Assembly: GCF_937997595.1 (NCBI RefSeq)
Contig: NZ_CALKTS010000366.1
Coordinates: forward strand, 1 to 13,057
Direction: 5' to 3'
DNA: 13,057 bases
DNA from: an uncultured Campylobacter sp.
GTDB lineage: Bacteria > Campylobacterota > Campylobacteria > Campylobacterales > Campylobacteraceae
Shown: positions 4,686-13,057 of the stretch, in pieces
Numbering within the stretch: position 1 is the stretch's first letter
Layout: every line of letters starts with the position of its first letter
Translations under genes and position numbers: made by a program
The notes under the pieces: generated by a model
What the model was told of the DNA's origin: nothing
Database searches by the model: none
The model's input: only the letters and a program-made list of their open reading frames with translations

Positions 4686-7600
4686 TTATATATATTTTTG
4701 TGCGAGTTTCTCAAGACCCGACTTGGTAATATTGTAACTAGCGACTTCGCTAAATAGTGGATTTTCATCGTTGTCGTTAGAAAACAGAACTAGCTTAGTC
4801 GCAGGCGCTTTTCGGCGTAAGCTCTCTAACGCCGCTAAGTCTAGCCCTGCTAGCTTTTTATCAATCAAAACAAGCTTATAGCTGCCCGTAGCCGCCATAG
4901 AAATAAGCTGGTCGAAATTGCCCGCAATTTCTACGTCTTTATACTGGTGTTTTAATATGCTAGCAAAAATTTTACTTTCCATAATGTTTGCCTTACATAT
5001 AAGTATATCTTTTGTCGGCACGCGCACACCCTTAGCTTTCACTACGTCATCGGAAACTATACTTTTTTTAGGAACTAGCTTCATTATCGTCTTTGGCACT
5101 TTGACAGTTTTAATGACCGTCTTAGGTACCTGGCGTTTGACAAGCTTTTTAACCAGCTTCTTTGTAGTTCCACCGGCAGGCGCTGCATCAGATCGTTTAT
5201 CACCGATAAAATTATCTAGCATTTGGGCTAAGATATCCTTTTTGATCGGCTTGGTGCAGTATTCGTCAAGCCCCGCCGCCATAAATTTCTCTCTATCGCC
5301 CTTTAGCGCATTGGCAGTAACAGCCACGATCGGGATGTGGCGGAGATTATTCTCGTGCTCGTATTGCTTGATCTGTTTTGTAGATTCGATACCGTCCATA
5401 ACAGGCATCGAAATATCCATAAATATGAGATCATAGTCGTTATTGGCTTTTCTGGCTTCTAGCGCCAAAAGTCCGTTTTCGACTATCGTCAAATTCATAT
5501 TAAAGCTATTTAACGTATGCTTCATAAGCTTTTGATTGATCTCATTATCCTCCGCAATAAGGATTTTGGCGTTATATTTTCTATTGACCAAAGGTACATT
5601 TTCATCGGCAGGATTTCGCTCTACCGGCACTTCAACCTCTTCTTCGACTTCGACATCCTCTTCGACCATAATAGTTTCTTCCTGTTGCTCGTCTTCGTAT
5701 ACGGTGACGGGCACCTCGACCATCTCCTCTTCCTCAGGCTGCGGGATAACTACCGGTTCGACTTTTACGCTAACAGGCTCAATCTCGGGCTCTTCGACAT
5801 GGACGTTTTGAGTAGCAGGCTCTGTCTTTGGAATAGACACCGACTCCGGCTCAATACTTGGCTCTTCGGCAGGAATATTTTGAGCTGCCGGTTCTACTAC
5901 TGGCGTTACCGGTTCAGGCTCGATATTTGAAGGTCCCTGTTTAACCTCTTCAAGTTTTGGCTCGATAGGCTTTAGTTCAGGCTCAATTGCTACCGGCTCT
6001 GGCTCAACAGCGATAGGTTCTGGTTCAATTATCTTTTCAGCTATACTTTCAGGTTCTGAAAGTTTAACATTTGAAATTTCATCTTCATGAGCAGAAACAC
6101 TTGAAGTATCAGGCTTCGAAGCTTTAGCGATAGGAATTTCAGGCTCGGTTTTAATGGCTACCGGAATTTCTTCTTCTATGCTTGGAATTTCAACCTTTTT
6201 GGCAGGCTCTTGCACCTTGGCGCTCGGTTTGATATCCGAAAGATCAATATCTATATCAGGAATTTCAATCTCAGCCTTAGGCGTCTCAACCTTAGCCTTT
6301 GGAATTTCTACTTTCGCAGGCTCAGCCTTTACTTCTTCTTCCTCTTTCTTAATCTTAGGAAGCTCTATTTCGATATCGGAAAGATCAATGCTAGGAGTTT
6401 CGGCTTTAGGAGCTTGGGTTTGCGTCGCATGTGTTTTGAGCCCCACAAAATCATCAGGAATTTCCAAAGATATAGGCTCATCGATATCGGCCTGGGCATC
6501 CTTTGTGCTTGAAGGCTCTACCTTTGGCTTTTCTGTGTGCGGAATTACTATTTCAGGAATATCAATATCGATCTTTGGTGATTCAGGCTCTGTCTTTTCA
6601 ATCTTAATATCGTTCATAGGCTCGATATCTATAGGCTTAATGACCGGCTCTTCCACCTTAGGAGCTTCTTTTTTGAGTTCTTGAGCAATACTAGGCTTAC
6701 TAACAGCCTCCTCTTTATGCGCAGAATGAGCCTCGGCATCATGCGTACGCCTTCTGCTTTGCAAGATAGCGCGTAGCTCGTCTGCTGACGAAGTAGTAGC
6801 ATGTCGTAATTCATCAAGCTTATTGATGATAGGTCTTTCTTTTACTACCGGTTCTTCCATAATCATTTCATCAGCGACGATAGGCTTTTCTACCTCGGCA
6901 TCCAGCTTAATCTCATGCGTCTGTGGAGCAAAATCCGATCTACTTAGAGCAATTCCGGATTTTGAAATTTTATCTAGCGTCTTAACGAATTTAGTTAAGT
7001 TAAAAGGCTCTGTGAGGGTAAAAATTTTAGAATTTGAAATACTAATACTTTGAAGCTCTTTTGGCTTAAGAGTCAAGATCGTAGGCATACTCAATATATC
7101 GCTAACCTCGCCGTAATTCTTAAATCTAGTGATAAGCGCGTCATATTTGTTATTATTTTGCGCTGAGCGGAACTGAGCGTTCGTATTAAATATCGAAATT
7201 TTACCGCCTAGCTTGCTGATATAGTTTTTAACGATATCATTATACATCGTATCGGCGCTATCGGCTAAAAGCGCGAAATTTAATCCTTTGATGCTTTCAA
7301 ATACTGCGTCCGCATCAGTCTTTTGAGTCTCTTTAAAAGCAAGGGTGAAGTAAAATCTAGTACCCTTTCCTACGGTAGATTTGACCTGAAGCTTGCCGCC
7401 CATCATCGCTACGTATTTAGACGAAATCGTAAGTCCAAGACCTGTTCCGCCATATTTGCGTGTGATCGTAGAGTCGGCCTGAGAGAAGGCATTAAATACA
7501 TTTGCGAGCTTGTCTTCAGAAATTCCTATACCGGTATCCTCGACACTAAACGTTACGATCGCCTCTCCTGGAGCTTTGCTAGGCTCTCTTAAAATTTCAA

Positions 7601-9239
7601 CTACGATAGTGCCGTGCTCAGGCGTAAATTTGACAGCATTTGACATGAGGTTGATAAGAACCTCTTTGATCTTCGTAATATCTCCGTATAGGTGGTGCAC
7701 GAGTGTAGGATCGATGTAGAGCAGGATGTCGATATTCTTTTCAGCAGCCTTGGCTACGTAAATTTCAACCGCGCTTTCGAAATCTTGGATAGGATTAAAT
7801 AAGATATCCTCAAGCTCGACCTTATTGCTCTCGATCTTAGAGACATCCAAAATGTTATTAATGATCGTTAGAAGGTTTTCGGACGATTTTTCGATGGTAT
7901 CAACGTAATCGCGCTTCTCTTCATCCAGATCGGTATTTTTAAGAAGCTCCGTAAAGCCGATGATGCCGTTAAGCGGCGTCCTGATCTCGTGAGACATATT
8001 AGCTAAAAAGATCGATTTTGCCTTGTTGGCATCCTCCGCAGCGCCCTTTTGATACGCAATCAGATCGAGCGCATCCTCGATAAGCGAATATGCCTTGTTA
8101 ACGCCCTCACTGGTCCTAACGTCGATATGCTCGTGCTGATTCGTCAAATCGCCGATTCGGCTAAGCACGTTGCCGAGGTCGGTAACGTTCTGTCTTAAAC
8201 GTCTTGTAATACCCAAGGCAAAAACGACCAAAATAGCCGCTAAAACCCATATACCAAGAGCGATAAATAGGTTTCTTAGCCTTTGCGCTAGGTAAGTATC
8301 GGCATGCGTCGCAAGCTCAGCATTGATCTTTTCAGAAATTTCGCTTAGTTTTTTATATTTAAGTGTAGTAGAGGCAAACCACTCTTGAAAAGGCACGCTA
8401 TAATGTCCCTCGTCCGCTTCTTGCTGTAATGTGGCTGAAATTTTAGCAGTTTCTCTTAATGCGTTTTGAAATTCCTCTCCGTCTAGAATCTTTAAAATCG
8501 CGGCTCTAGCATCAGATTCCGGCAAGAAGTAGTAATTAGGGAGCGAACTAGATAGGTTGAAGCTAGCCCAAGTCCTTAGCTGCGCCTGATTCATCGCCTT
8601 GCTACCGATAATGTATTCGATAATATAGTCACGCTCCGATGCGGTGGCATCCATCGCCTCATAAGTATTAAGCAACGAAACCGTCCAAACGGTAATATTT
8701 GAGCTTACAAGACCCTCTCTTAGCACTCGTTGGATTGTTTTTACATCATCATCGAATTTTTGAAAATATGAGCTGAAAAGCTCACCGAAGCTTTTGCTTT
8801 GAGCATCGACATCCCTTCTTACCTGCGGAAGTTTGTCTAATAAACCGTCTATATCGGTCTCGGCAGCCAAAAGCTCGTCATTACCGGTGCCGTAAGCGAA
8901 AATATCAAAAATAGTCTTTTTTATGACGTTTTCACTGATATTTTTGCTTTCTTTATACTTTGCAAGCGCATCGTCGGTTTTTTTGCGTTGGCCCGATAGA
9001 AGGGTTCCCATACCGGGGTTTCCCTCGCTACCCAAAAACGCCGAAGTGATACCGCGCTCTTTATCTACCTGCTCTACTAACGCCGCGAGATTACTATTTT
9101 TAGCAATTTGCTGCTGCAAAATTCCCACTCTGGCGTAATCCTGCAAAGAGATAAACAAGAAATATGATGCAAACGCGAAAATCAAAAGTAACGGGATACC
9201 GCTAACAAGTCTCAAAGCACTTGTAGTATTTAAATTCAT
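4686..9239 (-). CDS. Large NIT-domain hybrid sensor histidine kinase
   Basis: This 1517-aa inner-membrane kinase has these parts in order. TM1 is about 11-32. A periplasmic all-helical region 45-300 begins with the NIT-domain signature (DKERGITSAFLGS), a family known from nitrate/nitrite sensors. TM2 is about 322-345, followed by a coiled linker. HisKA carries H417 (SHEIRTP). HATPase_c has N534, DTGIGI at 568-573 and GGTGLGL at 597-603. A receiver-like domain (654-760) lacks the phospho-Asp (R705 near that place) and has TEP instead of TKP. A Pro/Glu-rich acidic linker runs about 771-1215. An intact receiver (1224-1345) has E1230/D1231, D1275, T1308 and K1330. A Lys-rich linker spans about 1359-1393. 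A last receiver-like domain (1410-1517) keeps D1460 but lost the acidic pair. No HPt domain is seen, so any relay needs one elsewhere. AAGGA precedes the start by 7 bp. Confidence 0.95.
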   Translation of the reverse strand: MNLNTTSALRLVSGIPLLLIFAFASYFLFISLQDYARVGILQQQIAKNSNLAALVEQVDKERGITSAFLGSEGNPGMGTLLSGQRKKTDDALAKYKESKNISENVIKKTIFDIFAYGTGNDELLAAETDIDGLLDKLPQVRRDVDAQSKSFGELFSSYFQKFDDDVKTIQRVLREGLVSSNITVWTVSLLNTYEAMDATASERDYIIEYIIGSKAMNQAQLRTWASFNLSSSLPNYYFLPESDARAAILKILDGEEFQNALRETAKISATLQQEADEGHYSVPFQEWFASTTLKYKKLSEISEKINAELATHADTYLAQRLRNLFIALGIWVLAAILVVFALGITRRLRQNVTDLGNVLSRIGDLTNQHEHIDVRTSEGVNKAYSLIEDALDLIAYQKGAAEDANKAKSIFLANMSHEIRTPLNGIIGFTELLKNTDLDEEKRDYVDTIEKSSENLLTIINNILDVSKIESNKVELEDILFNPIQDFESAVEIYVAKAAEKNIDILLYIDPTLVHHLYGDITKIKEVLINLMSNAVKFTPEHGTIVVEILREPSKAPGEAIVTFSVEDTGIGISEDKLANVFNAFSQADSTITRKYGGTGLGLTISSKYVAMMGGKLQVKSTVGKGTRFYFTLAFKETQKTDADAVFESIKGLNFALLADSADTMYNDIVKNYISKLGGKISIFNTNAQFRSAQNNNKYDALITRFKNYGEVSDILSMPTILTLKPKELQSISISNSKIFTLTEPFNLTKFVKTLDKISKSGIALSRSDFAPQTHEIKLDAEVEKPIVADEMIMEEPVVKERPIINKLDELRHATTSSADELRAILQSRRRTHDAEAHSAHKEEAVSKPSIAQELKKEAPKVEEPVIKPIDIEPMNDIKIEKTEPESPKIDIDIPEIVIPHTEKPKVEPSSTKDAQADIDEPISLEIPDDFVGLKTHATQTQAPKAETPSIDLSDIEIELPKIKKEEEEVKAEPAKVEIPKAKVETPKAEIEIPDIDIDLSDIKPSAKVQEPAKKVEIPSIEEEIPVAIKTEPEIPIAKASKPDTSSVSAHEDEISNVKLSEPESIAEKIIEPEPIAVEPEPVAIEPELKPIEPKLEEVKQGPSNIEPEPVTPVVEPAAQNIPAEEPSIEPESVSIPKTEPATQNVHVEEPEIEPVSVKVEPVVIPQPEEEEMVEVPVTVYEDEQQEETIMVEEDVEVEEEVEVPVERNPADENVPLVNRKYNAKILIAEDNEINQKLMKHTLNSFNMNLTIVENGLLALEARKANNDYDLIFMDISMPVMDGIESTKQIKQYEHENNLRHIPIVAVTANALKGDREKFMAAGLDEYCTKPIKKDILAQMLDNFIGDKRSDAAPAGGTTKKLVKKLVKRQVPKTVIKTVKVPKTIMKLVPKKSIVSDDVVKAKGVRVPTKDILICKANIMESKIFASILKHQYKDVEIAGNFDQLISMAATGSYKLVLIDKKLAGLDLAALESLRRKAPATKLVLFSNDNDENPLFSEVASYNITKSGLEKLAQKYI

Positions 9240-9404
9240 ACAAAATCCTTCAAAGCGCAGCTTACGCGACGTTAAATTTTATTCAACCGGAGAAACGAAG
9301 TCGCTTCCGTCACGCTAGGCGGAGACGATTTAGCCGTCCTGCAAAGTTAATGGGTGATTTTACTAAACAAATCTTTAAATATAGCTTTTTGCGTTAGGTT
9401 TTCG
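9240..9404. other. Intergenic gap between uvrC and the kinase gene
   Basis: This 165-bp spacer would hold the promoter of the kinase operon on the minus strand. I see the kinase ribosome binding site (complement of TCCTT, 9246-9250) and small dyads, for example GAAG/CTTC around 9297-9307 and GACG/CGTC around 9326-9344, but no clear -35/-10 pair and no strong terminator for uvrC. Read-through from uvrC is therefore possible. Confidence 0.4.
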
Positions 9405-11207
9405 TTAATGATTGTTTAAAATTTTTTCGGCGGTTTGGATATTCGTAAGCGATCTGATCTCATCGAAGCTCGCCGCATAAATGCTCTCAAAATCGCCGTA
9501 AAAGTCCAAAAGCTTCTTCAGGCTTCCCTTGCTAACGCCCAAGCTTAGCAGCTTTGAGCTTTGCAGATCGAGTTTGCGTTTGCTCTTTTGGTGAAATGAG
9601 ATCGCAAAGCGGTGCGCTTCATCGCGCAGACGCTGAAAAAACTGAAGTTTCTTATCGTCCGTAGGCAGCGAAAAAATCCCGCCCTTCGTGCAAATTTTAT
9701 CTTTCGCAGCTCCCTTTGCGCGGTGGGCTTTGGCGTCGATCTTTTCTTTTGAGATAGCGATTATATCGACGTTTGCTCCGACGCTACAGATTATTTCCTC
9801 CGCCAAGTTTAGCAGAGCCGTTCCGCCGTCGATGAGCCACAGATCGGGCGCGGCGAGCTCGTCAAATTTCAGCGCGCGGCTAGTTAGATACTCGCGCATC
9901 TGATCGTAGTCGTTATTTGAGCTAAGGTGCTTGTGGCGGTAGTTTTGCTTATTAAATTCGCCGTCTTGAAAGCTTATCATAGCTCCCACGGCCGCGGCGC
10001 CGAACATATGTGAATTGTCGAAAACTTCGATATTTACGGGCAAATTCGTAAGATTAAAATAATCCTTCAGCTCCTGCAAAAATGCGTAATCGTGCGTTTT
10101 TAGATGCTTTTTGATATTGATCTCGCAGTTTTGATATGCAATCTCGCAAATTTTACGCTTCTCGCCGATTTTTGGCGCGTAAATTTTAAAGGCTCTTTCA
10201 TGCCGCTTGGATAAAATTTCGCATACCAGATCCGCATCGTCAAACTCGTCGTAAACGTAAATTTTAGCGCATGCCACGGGAGCCGCGGCAGGAAAGGCGC
10301 TTAAGATCATCTGCTTGTAGGCGTTTGCGATATCATCGGCGCTTGGGGCTTTGCAGTTGATTATATGCGAGCTTGAGGCTGAAATTTTACCCTCGCGTAT
10401 GCTAAAATGCACGGCGCAGACGAGCCCGTCGCGTGCAGCAATCGCAAAGACCTCGAAATCATCGAGTTTTGCCAGATCGACCTCCACCTTTACGTTCATC
10501 TGCTTTAAAATTTCGATCGTATCGCGGATCTGCGCGGCTTCTTCGAAATTTTCGCTCTGCGCGAGCCGTGCCATCCGCTCCTGAAGCTGCGGCACCATCT
10601 TTTGCGGATTTTTCAGAGCTGCAAGCGCGCTCTGCACGATACGGGCGTAATCCTGCTTTGAAATTTTATCCTCGCACGGAGCGGCGCAGCGCCCGATCTG
10701 GTGGAACAAACAGGCCTTTTTGCCCTTGACGCAATTTTTCTTCTGCACGAGCGGAAACTGCATGTAAAGCGTCTGTAAAATTTCCTTCGCGCCGTGAAAA
10801 TAGGGGCCAAAATATCTGATGTTTCTGCCCTTTATGATCTTTCGCGTGATCTCAAAGCGCGGGAAATCGTCGTCTAAATTTACGTAGATATACGGGTAGG
10901 TCTTATCGTCGCGCAGCAGGATGTTGTATTTGGGCTTAAGCTGCTTGATGAAGGAATTTTCCAGTATCAGCGCGTCGCTCTCGCTGGGCGTTACGATGTA
11001 TTCTAAATGCGCCGCCTCGCTTATCATCTTGGCGATGCGCGCGCTTAAGCGCGGACTCGGCGCGAGGGCGGGCGTGAAAGAAAAGTAGCTTTTGACGCGA
11101 TTTTTTAAAATTTTTGCCTTGCCGACGTATAGCAGCTTGCCCGCGGCATCGAAGTATTGATACACGCCCGGTGCGGCAGGCAGGCTCTTAATCTCCTCTA
11201 TTAGCAA
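9405..11207 (-). CDS. uvrC: UvrABC excinuclease subunit C
   Basis: UvrC makes both incisions flanking a bulky DNA lesion once UvrA/UvrB have marked it (nucleotide excision repair, cytoplasm). The 600-aa length is normal. The N-terminal GIY-YIG nuclease has Y16, Y27, R37 and E83. Four cysteines, C159, C166, C174 and C178, match the spacing that binds an iron-sulfur cluster in E. coli UvrC. The UVR helical hairpin that contacts UvrB is at 205-240. The RNase H-like nuclease has D397 (VFDNSH), D460 (LIDGG) and H532 (DEAHRF). The C-terminal helix-hairpin-helix pair (about 553-600) is present but weak: GVS replaces the usual GVG, and the second motif lacks its glycine. The gene starts inside the end of the upstream DUF721-like gene (20-bp overlap), implying translational coupling. 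Confidence 0.98.
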   Translation of the reverse strand: MLIEEIKSLPAAPGVYQYFDAAGKLLYVGKAKILKNRVKSYFSFTPALAPSPRLSARIAKMISEAAHLEYIVTPSESDALILENSFIKQLKPKYNILLRDDKTYPYIYVNLDDDFPRFEITRKIIKGRNIRYFGPYFHGAKEILQTLYMQFPLVQKKNCVKGKKACLFHQIGRCAAPCEDKISKQDYARIVQSALAALKNPQKMVPQLQERMARLAQSENFEEAAQIRDTIEILKQMNVKVEVDLAKLDDFEVFAIAARDGLVCAVHFSIREGKISASSSHIINCKAPSADDIANAYKQMILSAFPAAAPVACAKIYVYDEFDDADLVCEILSKRHERAFKIYAPKIGEKRKICEIAYQNCEINIKKHLKTHDYAFLQELKDYFNLTNLPVNIEVFDNSHMFGAAAVGAMISFQDGEFNKQNYRHKHLSSNNDYDQMREYLTSRALKFDELAAPDLWLIDGGTALLNLAEEIICSVGANVDIIAISKEKIDAKAHRAKGAAKDKICTKGGIFSLPTDDKKLQFFQRLRDEAHRFAISFHQKSKRKLDLQSSKLLSLGVSKGSLKKLLDFYGDFESIYAASFDEIRSLTNIQTAEKILNNH

Positions 11208-11655
11208 GGATCAGCCCTCTTATCTCTTCAAAAATTTTATAAATTTGCGGATCTTGGATTTTGTTTTTGAATCCTCCGTTAGAGCGCTCGGGCGAGAAAA
11301 TTTCGCTGCTTCGGCGCATACTCATTTTAAAGGCTTGCGCGCGTCTTTTATTCATCACTCTATCTGCTACGAAAAATTTTATCTCTCGCACACCGCAAAG
11401 CTCCGCCGTCTCTCTAGCGGCTACGAAGCGCTTTAATACGTCTTTTATTAAATTTATATTACTATCGCGTTTTAGTTCGCAAAGCCCAGCCGGGTGCTTC
11501 GCGGCTATCATCAAAATGCCATCTTTGACGTAGATGAAGGCGATCAGCCTTTGCCAACTGAGCGGCAAAATCGCTAAAAACTCGCCTCTTTCTCGCATCT
11601 TGGCATATAAAGGATCTTTTCTGATATGAGCGATTATTTCTCTTGCATTTTCCAT
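11188..11655 (-). CDS. DUF721 / DciA-like protein
   Basis: This 155-aa basic, soluble protein has a central part (about 27-98) that fits the DUF721 pattern: a Leu-rich start, a conserved Trp (LSWQRLIAF), a VKDGILMIAAKHP strand-loop, a LKRDSNINLIKDVL helix and a final VREIKFFV strand. DUF721 includes DciA, the widespread loader/partner of the replicative helicase DnaB. The match here is to the fold pattern, so DnaB loading is inference. The C-terminal tail (110-155) is basic and not recognised. The start at 11655 is the first possible one after an in-frame TAA. It lacks a Shine-Dalgarno, and a TGCTAAAAT extended -10 lies only about 7 bp upstream (11662-11670), so the mRNA may be nearly leaderless. 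The gene overlaps uvrC by 20 bp and the divergent lipoprotein gene by 30 bp. Confidence 0.75.
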   Translation of the reverse strand: MENAREIIAHIRKDPLYAKMRERGEFLAILPLSWQRLIAFIYVKDGILMIAAKHPAGLCELKRDSNINLIKDVLKRFVAARETAELCGVREIKFFVADRVMNKRRAQAFKMSMRRSSEIFSPERSNGGFKNKIQDPQIYKIFEEIRGLILANRGD

Positions 11656-11823
11656 AGACGGATTTTAGCATTTTTTATCTTAGTTTTGCTTAGCGGCTGC
11701 GGATACAAAGCGCCGCCTTTTTATTCAGAAGACGAGCAGAGCCCTAGCGCTACCGCCCAAAATACGGACGCTAATAGCACGAGCGGCGATAGAGGTGGCG
11801 TTAGAATTTTACGTGATAAATAG
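11626..11823 (+). CDS. Small LptM-like lipoprotein
   Basis: The 65-aa precursor has positive residues (HRR, 10-12), a hydrophobic stretch (13-22) and a lipobox LLSG with acceptor C25; the mature lipoprotein has 41 residues. The mature N-terminus CGYKAPPFY resembles the CGxKGPLY motif of LptM/YifL lipoproteins, which in enterobacteria assist assembly of the LPS translocon LptD-LptE. The rest is Ser/Thr/Asp-rich and probably unstructured, with a short basic end. AAAGGA (11609-11614) lies 11 bp before the ATG. The start region overlaps the divergent DUF721 gene by 30 bp, and guaA follows 54 bp downstream on the same strand. The lipoprotein call is firm from the signal; the LptM assignment is tentative because the GPL part of the motif is changed to APP. 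Confidence 0.7.
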   Translation: MSDYFSCIFHRRILAFFILVLLSGCGYKAPPFYSEDEQSPSATAQNTDANSTSGDRGGVRILRDK

Positions 11824-11842
11824 CCTACTTTTAGCTTTGCTT

Positions 11843-11851
11843 TGTTATACT
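11843..11851 (+). promoter_or_regulatory. Extended -10 promoter candidate for guaA
   Basis: TGTTATACT (11843-11851) has an extended -10 form (TGn plus TATACT) and lies 26 bp before the guaA ATG, followed by an A/T-rich stretch. No -35 box is obvious, which is common in Campylobacter. AAAGGA (11867-11872) is the ribosome binding site. Confidence 0.45.
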
Positions 11852-11877
11852 TTTAAAAATTTTTACAAAGGAATTTC

Positions 11878-13057
11878 ATGCAAACGGCAGACATTTTAGT
11901 GCTGGACTTCGGCTCTCAATACACCCAGCTGATCGCTAGGCGCTTGCGCGAACAAGGCGTTTACACCGAGCTGATCGCATACGACGCGCCGATCGATAAG
12001 ATAAAAGCCAAAAACCCTAAAGGTCTTATTTTAAGCGGCGGACCCGCTAGCGTTTACGCCAAGGATGCGTATTTTTGCGACGATAGAATTTTTGAGCTTG
12101 GAATTCCGATTTTAGGTATCTGCTACGGCATGCAGCTCATCGCGCATAAATTTGGCGCCAGCGTCGTGCCTGCGGGTAAAAAAGAGTATGGCAAAGCCTC
12201 TTTGAAACTGCTTCGTGCCAGTAGGCTTTTCGACGGCGTGGGGGATAACTCGACCGTATGGATGAGCCACTCGGACAAGGTCGAGAGCCTGCCGGAGGGC
12301 TTTGAGGTGATGGCAAGCTCGGATGAAAGTGAGTGGTGCGTATTCGGCGACGAGACCCGTAAAATTTACGCGCTGCAATTTCACCCCGAGGTTTGTCACA
12401 GCGAGTTTGGCGATAGAATTTTAAAAAATTTCGCTAAAGAGATCTGTGGAATAACCAGCACTTGGAATATGGGTAGCTTCGCCAAAGAGCAGATGATCAA
12501 AATAAAAGAGCGCGTAGGCAGCGCCAAAGTACTTTGCGCGGTAAGCGGTGGCGTGGATAGCTCGGTCGTAGCGGCGCTTTTGGCGCATGCGGTGCCGCAG
12601 AGCCTGATAGCGGTTTTCGTCGATAACGGCCTGCTCCGCACTGGCGAGCGCAAGGCGGTAGAGGAGATGTTTAGACTAAAACTCGGCGTGAGCTTAGACG
12701 TAATCGATGCTAGCGAGCTATTTTTAAGCAGGTTAAAAGGGGTGGTCGATCCGGAGCAAAAACGCAAAATCATCGGCGCGACCTTCATTGAAGTTTTCAG
12801 CAAAGAAGCGGCAAAACACAAAAACGTAAAATTTCTAGCCCAGGGTACGCTCTATACCGACATCATCGAAAGCTCCGTCGCAGGCTCAAGCAAGACGATC
12901 AAAAGCCATCACAACGTAGGCGGCTTGCCGGATCACGTGGACTTCAAGGAAATCATCGAGCCGCTCAGAGACCTTTTCAAAGATGAGGTCAGAAAATCCG
13001 GGCTGGAACTTGGAATTCCTGAATACTTGGTGTTCAGACAACCGTTCCCGGGACCGG
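11878..13057 (+). CDS. guaA: GMP synthase (glutamine-hydrolysing), 3' end cut by window
   Basis: GuaA converts XMP to GMP using ATP and glutamine, the last step of guanine nucleotide synthesis (cytoplasm). The 393 residues visible are about three quarters of the usual 510-525. The N-terminal class I glutamine amidotransferase (about 4-190) has catalytic C82 (GICYGMQ), H169 and E171 (FHPEV), and the oxyanion-type SGGPASV at 53-59. The ATP-pyrophosphatase domain starts near 205 with the PP-loop SGGVDSS (223-229). XMP-binding parts follow (LAQGTLYTDIIES, SHHNVGGLP), and the frame reaches RQPFPGP at the edge. Nothing is disrupted; the dimerisation domain lies beyond the window. The start has AAAGGA five bases upstream. 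It is divergent from uvrC/DUF721. Confidence 0.98.
   Translation, partial: MQTADILVLDFGSQYTQLIARRLREQGVYTELIAYDAPIDKIKAKNPKGLILSGGPASVYAKDAYFCDDRIFELGIPILGICYGMQLIAHKFGASVVPAGKKEYGKASLKLLRASRLFDGVGDNSTVWMSHSDKVESLPEGFEVMASSDESEWCVFGDETRKIYALQFHPEVCHSEFGDRILKNFAKEICGITSTWNMGSFAKEQMIKIKERVGSAKVLCAVSGGVDSSVVAALLAHAVPQSLIAVFVDNGLLRTGERKAVEEMFRLKLGVSLDVIDASELFLSRLKGVVDPEQKRKIIGATFIEVFSKEAAKHKNVKFLAQGTLYTDIIESSVAGSSKTIKSHHNVGGLPDHVDFKEIIEPLRDLFKDEVRKSGLELGIPEYLVFRQPFPGP

Noticed and set aside
5517..6684. Long plus-strand open frames rich in Ser/Thr/Ile opposite the kinase
   Set aside because: They are complements of the repetitive Pro/Glu linker codons; no start signals, low complexity.
10613..10810. 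Arg-rich open frames within uvrC on either strand
   Set aside because: Shadows of uvrC codons; uvrC itself is intact with all catalytic residues.

Overview
The window looks like a chromosomal stretch of a Campylobacterota bacterium, most likely a Campylobacter of the moderately GC-rich group (an inference from codon style, the recurring AAATTT texture, and a uvrC / DUF721-type / guaA order that I recall from Campylobacter jejuni). It splits into an AT-rich mobile-element end (1 to about 4200) and an ordinary core-genome part (about 4200 to the end).

Mobile-element end. A tyrosine recombinase gene, cut by the window edge (3-878, +), faces a second and different tyrosine recombinase of the P4-integrase type (2736-3962, -). 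The second gene starts 240 bp from the 3' end of a tRNA-Arg(CCT) gene (4201-4277, -), the classic layout of an island integrated at a tRNA. It has a well-formed promoter flanked by two dyads. Between the convergent recombinases lie 1.86 kb with no convincing protein gene. This stretch is far from featureless: it holds repeats of the recombinase gene's own 3' end (854-992), a diverged tandem array with a period near 64 bp (1221-1550) with related copies near 2539-2617, a GC-rich foldable patch (1550-1637), a run of hairpins (1783-2033), and a set of long-range complementary segments that can pair in mutually exclusive ways (2246-2502). This is the best place in the window for something undescribed: a structured non-coding RNA, a recombination or replication site, or both.

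Core part. Reading leftward on the minus strand from 9239 are a very large hybrid sensor kinase (1517 aa; NIT-type periplasmic sensor, HisKA/HATPase, a decayed receiver, a 440-residue acidic Pro/Glu-rich linker, an intact receiver, a Lys-rich linker and a second decayed receiver), a single-domain response regulator 14 bp downstream, and then the tRNA-Arg. Kinase and regulator probably form one two-component or phosphorelay operon. Upstream lie uvrC (nucleotide excision repair) and a DUF721/DciA-like gene overlapping it by 20 bp, both on the minus strand. Divergent from these, with overlapping 5' ends, are a small LptM-like lipoprotein gene and guaA (GMP synthase), which runs off the right edge.
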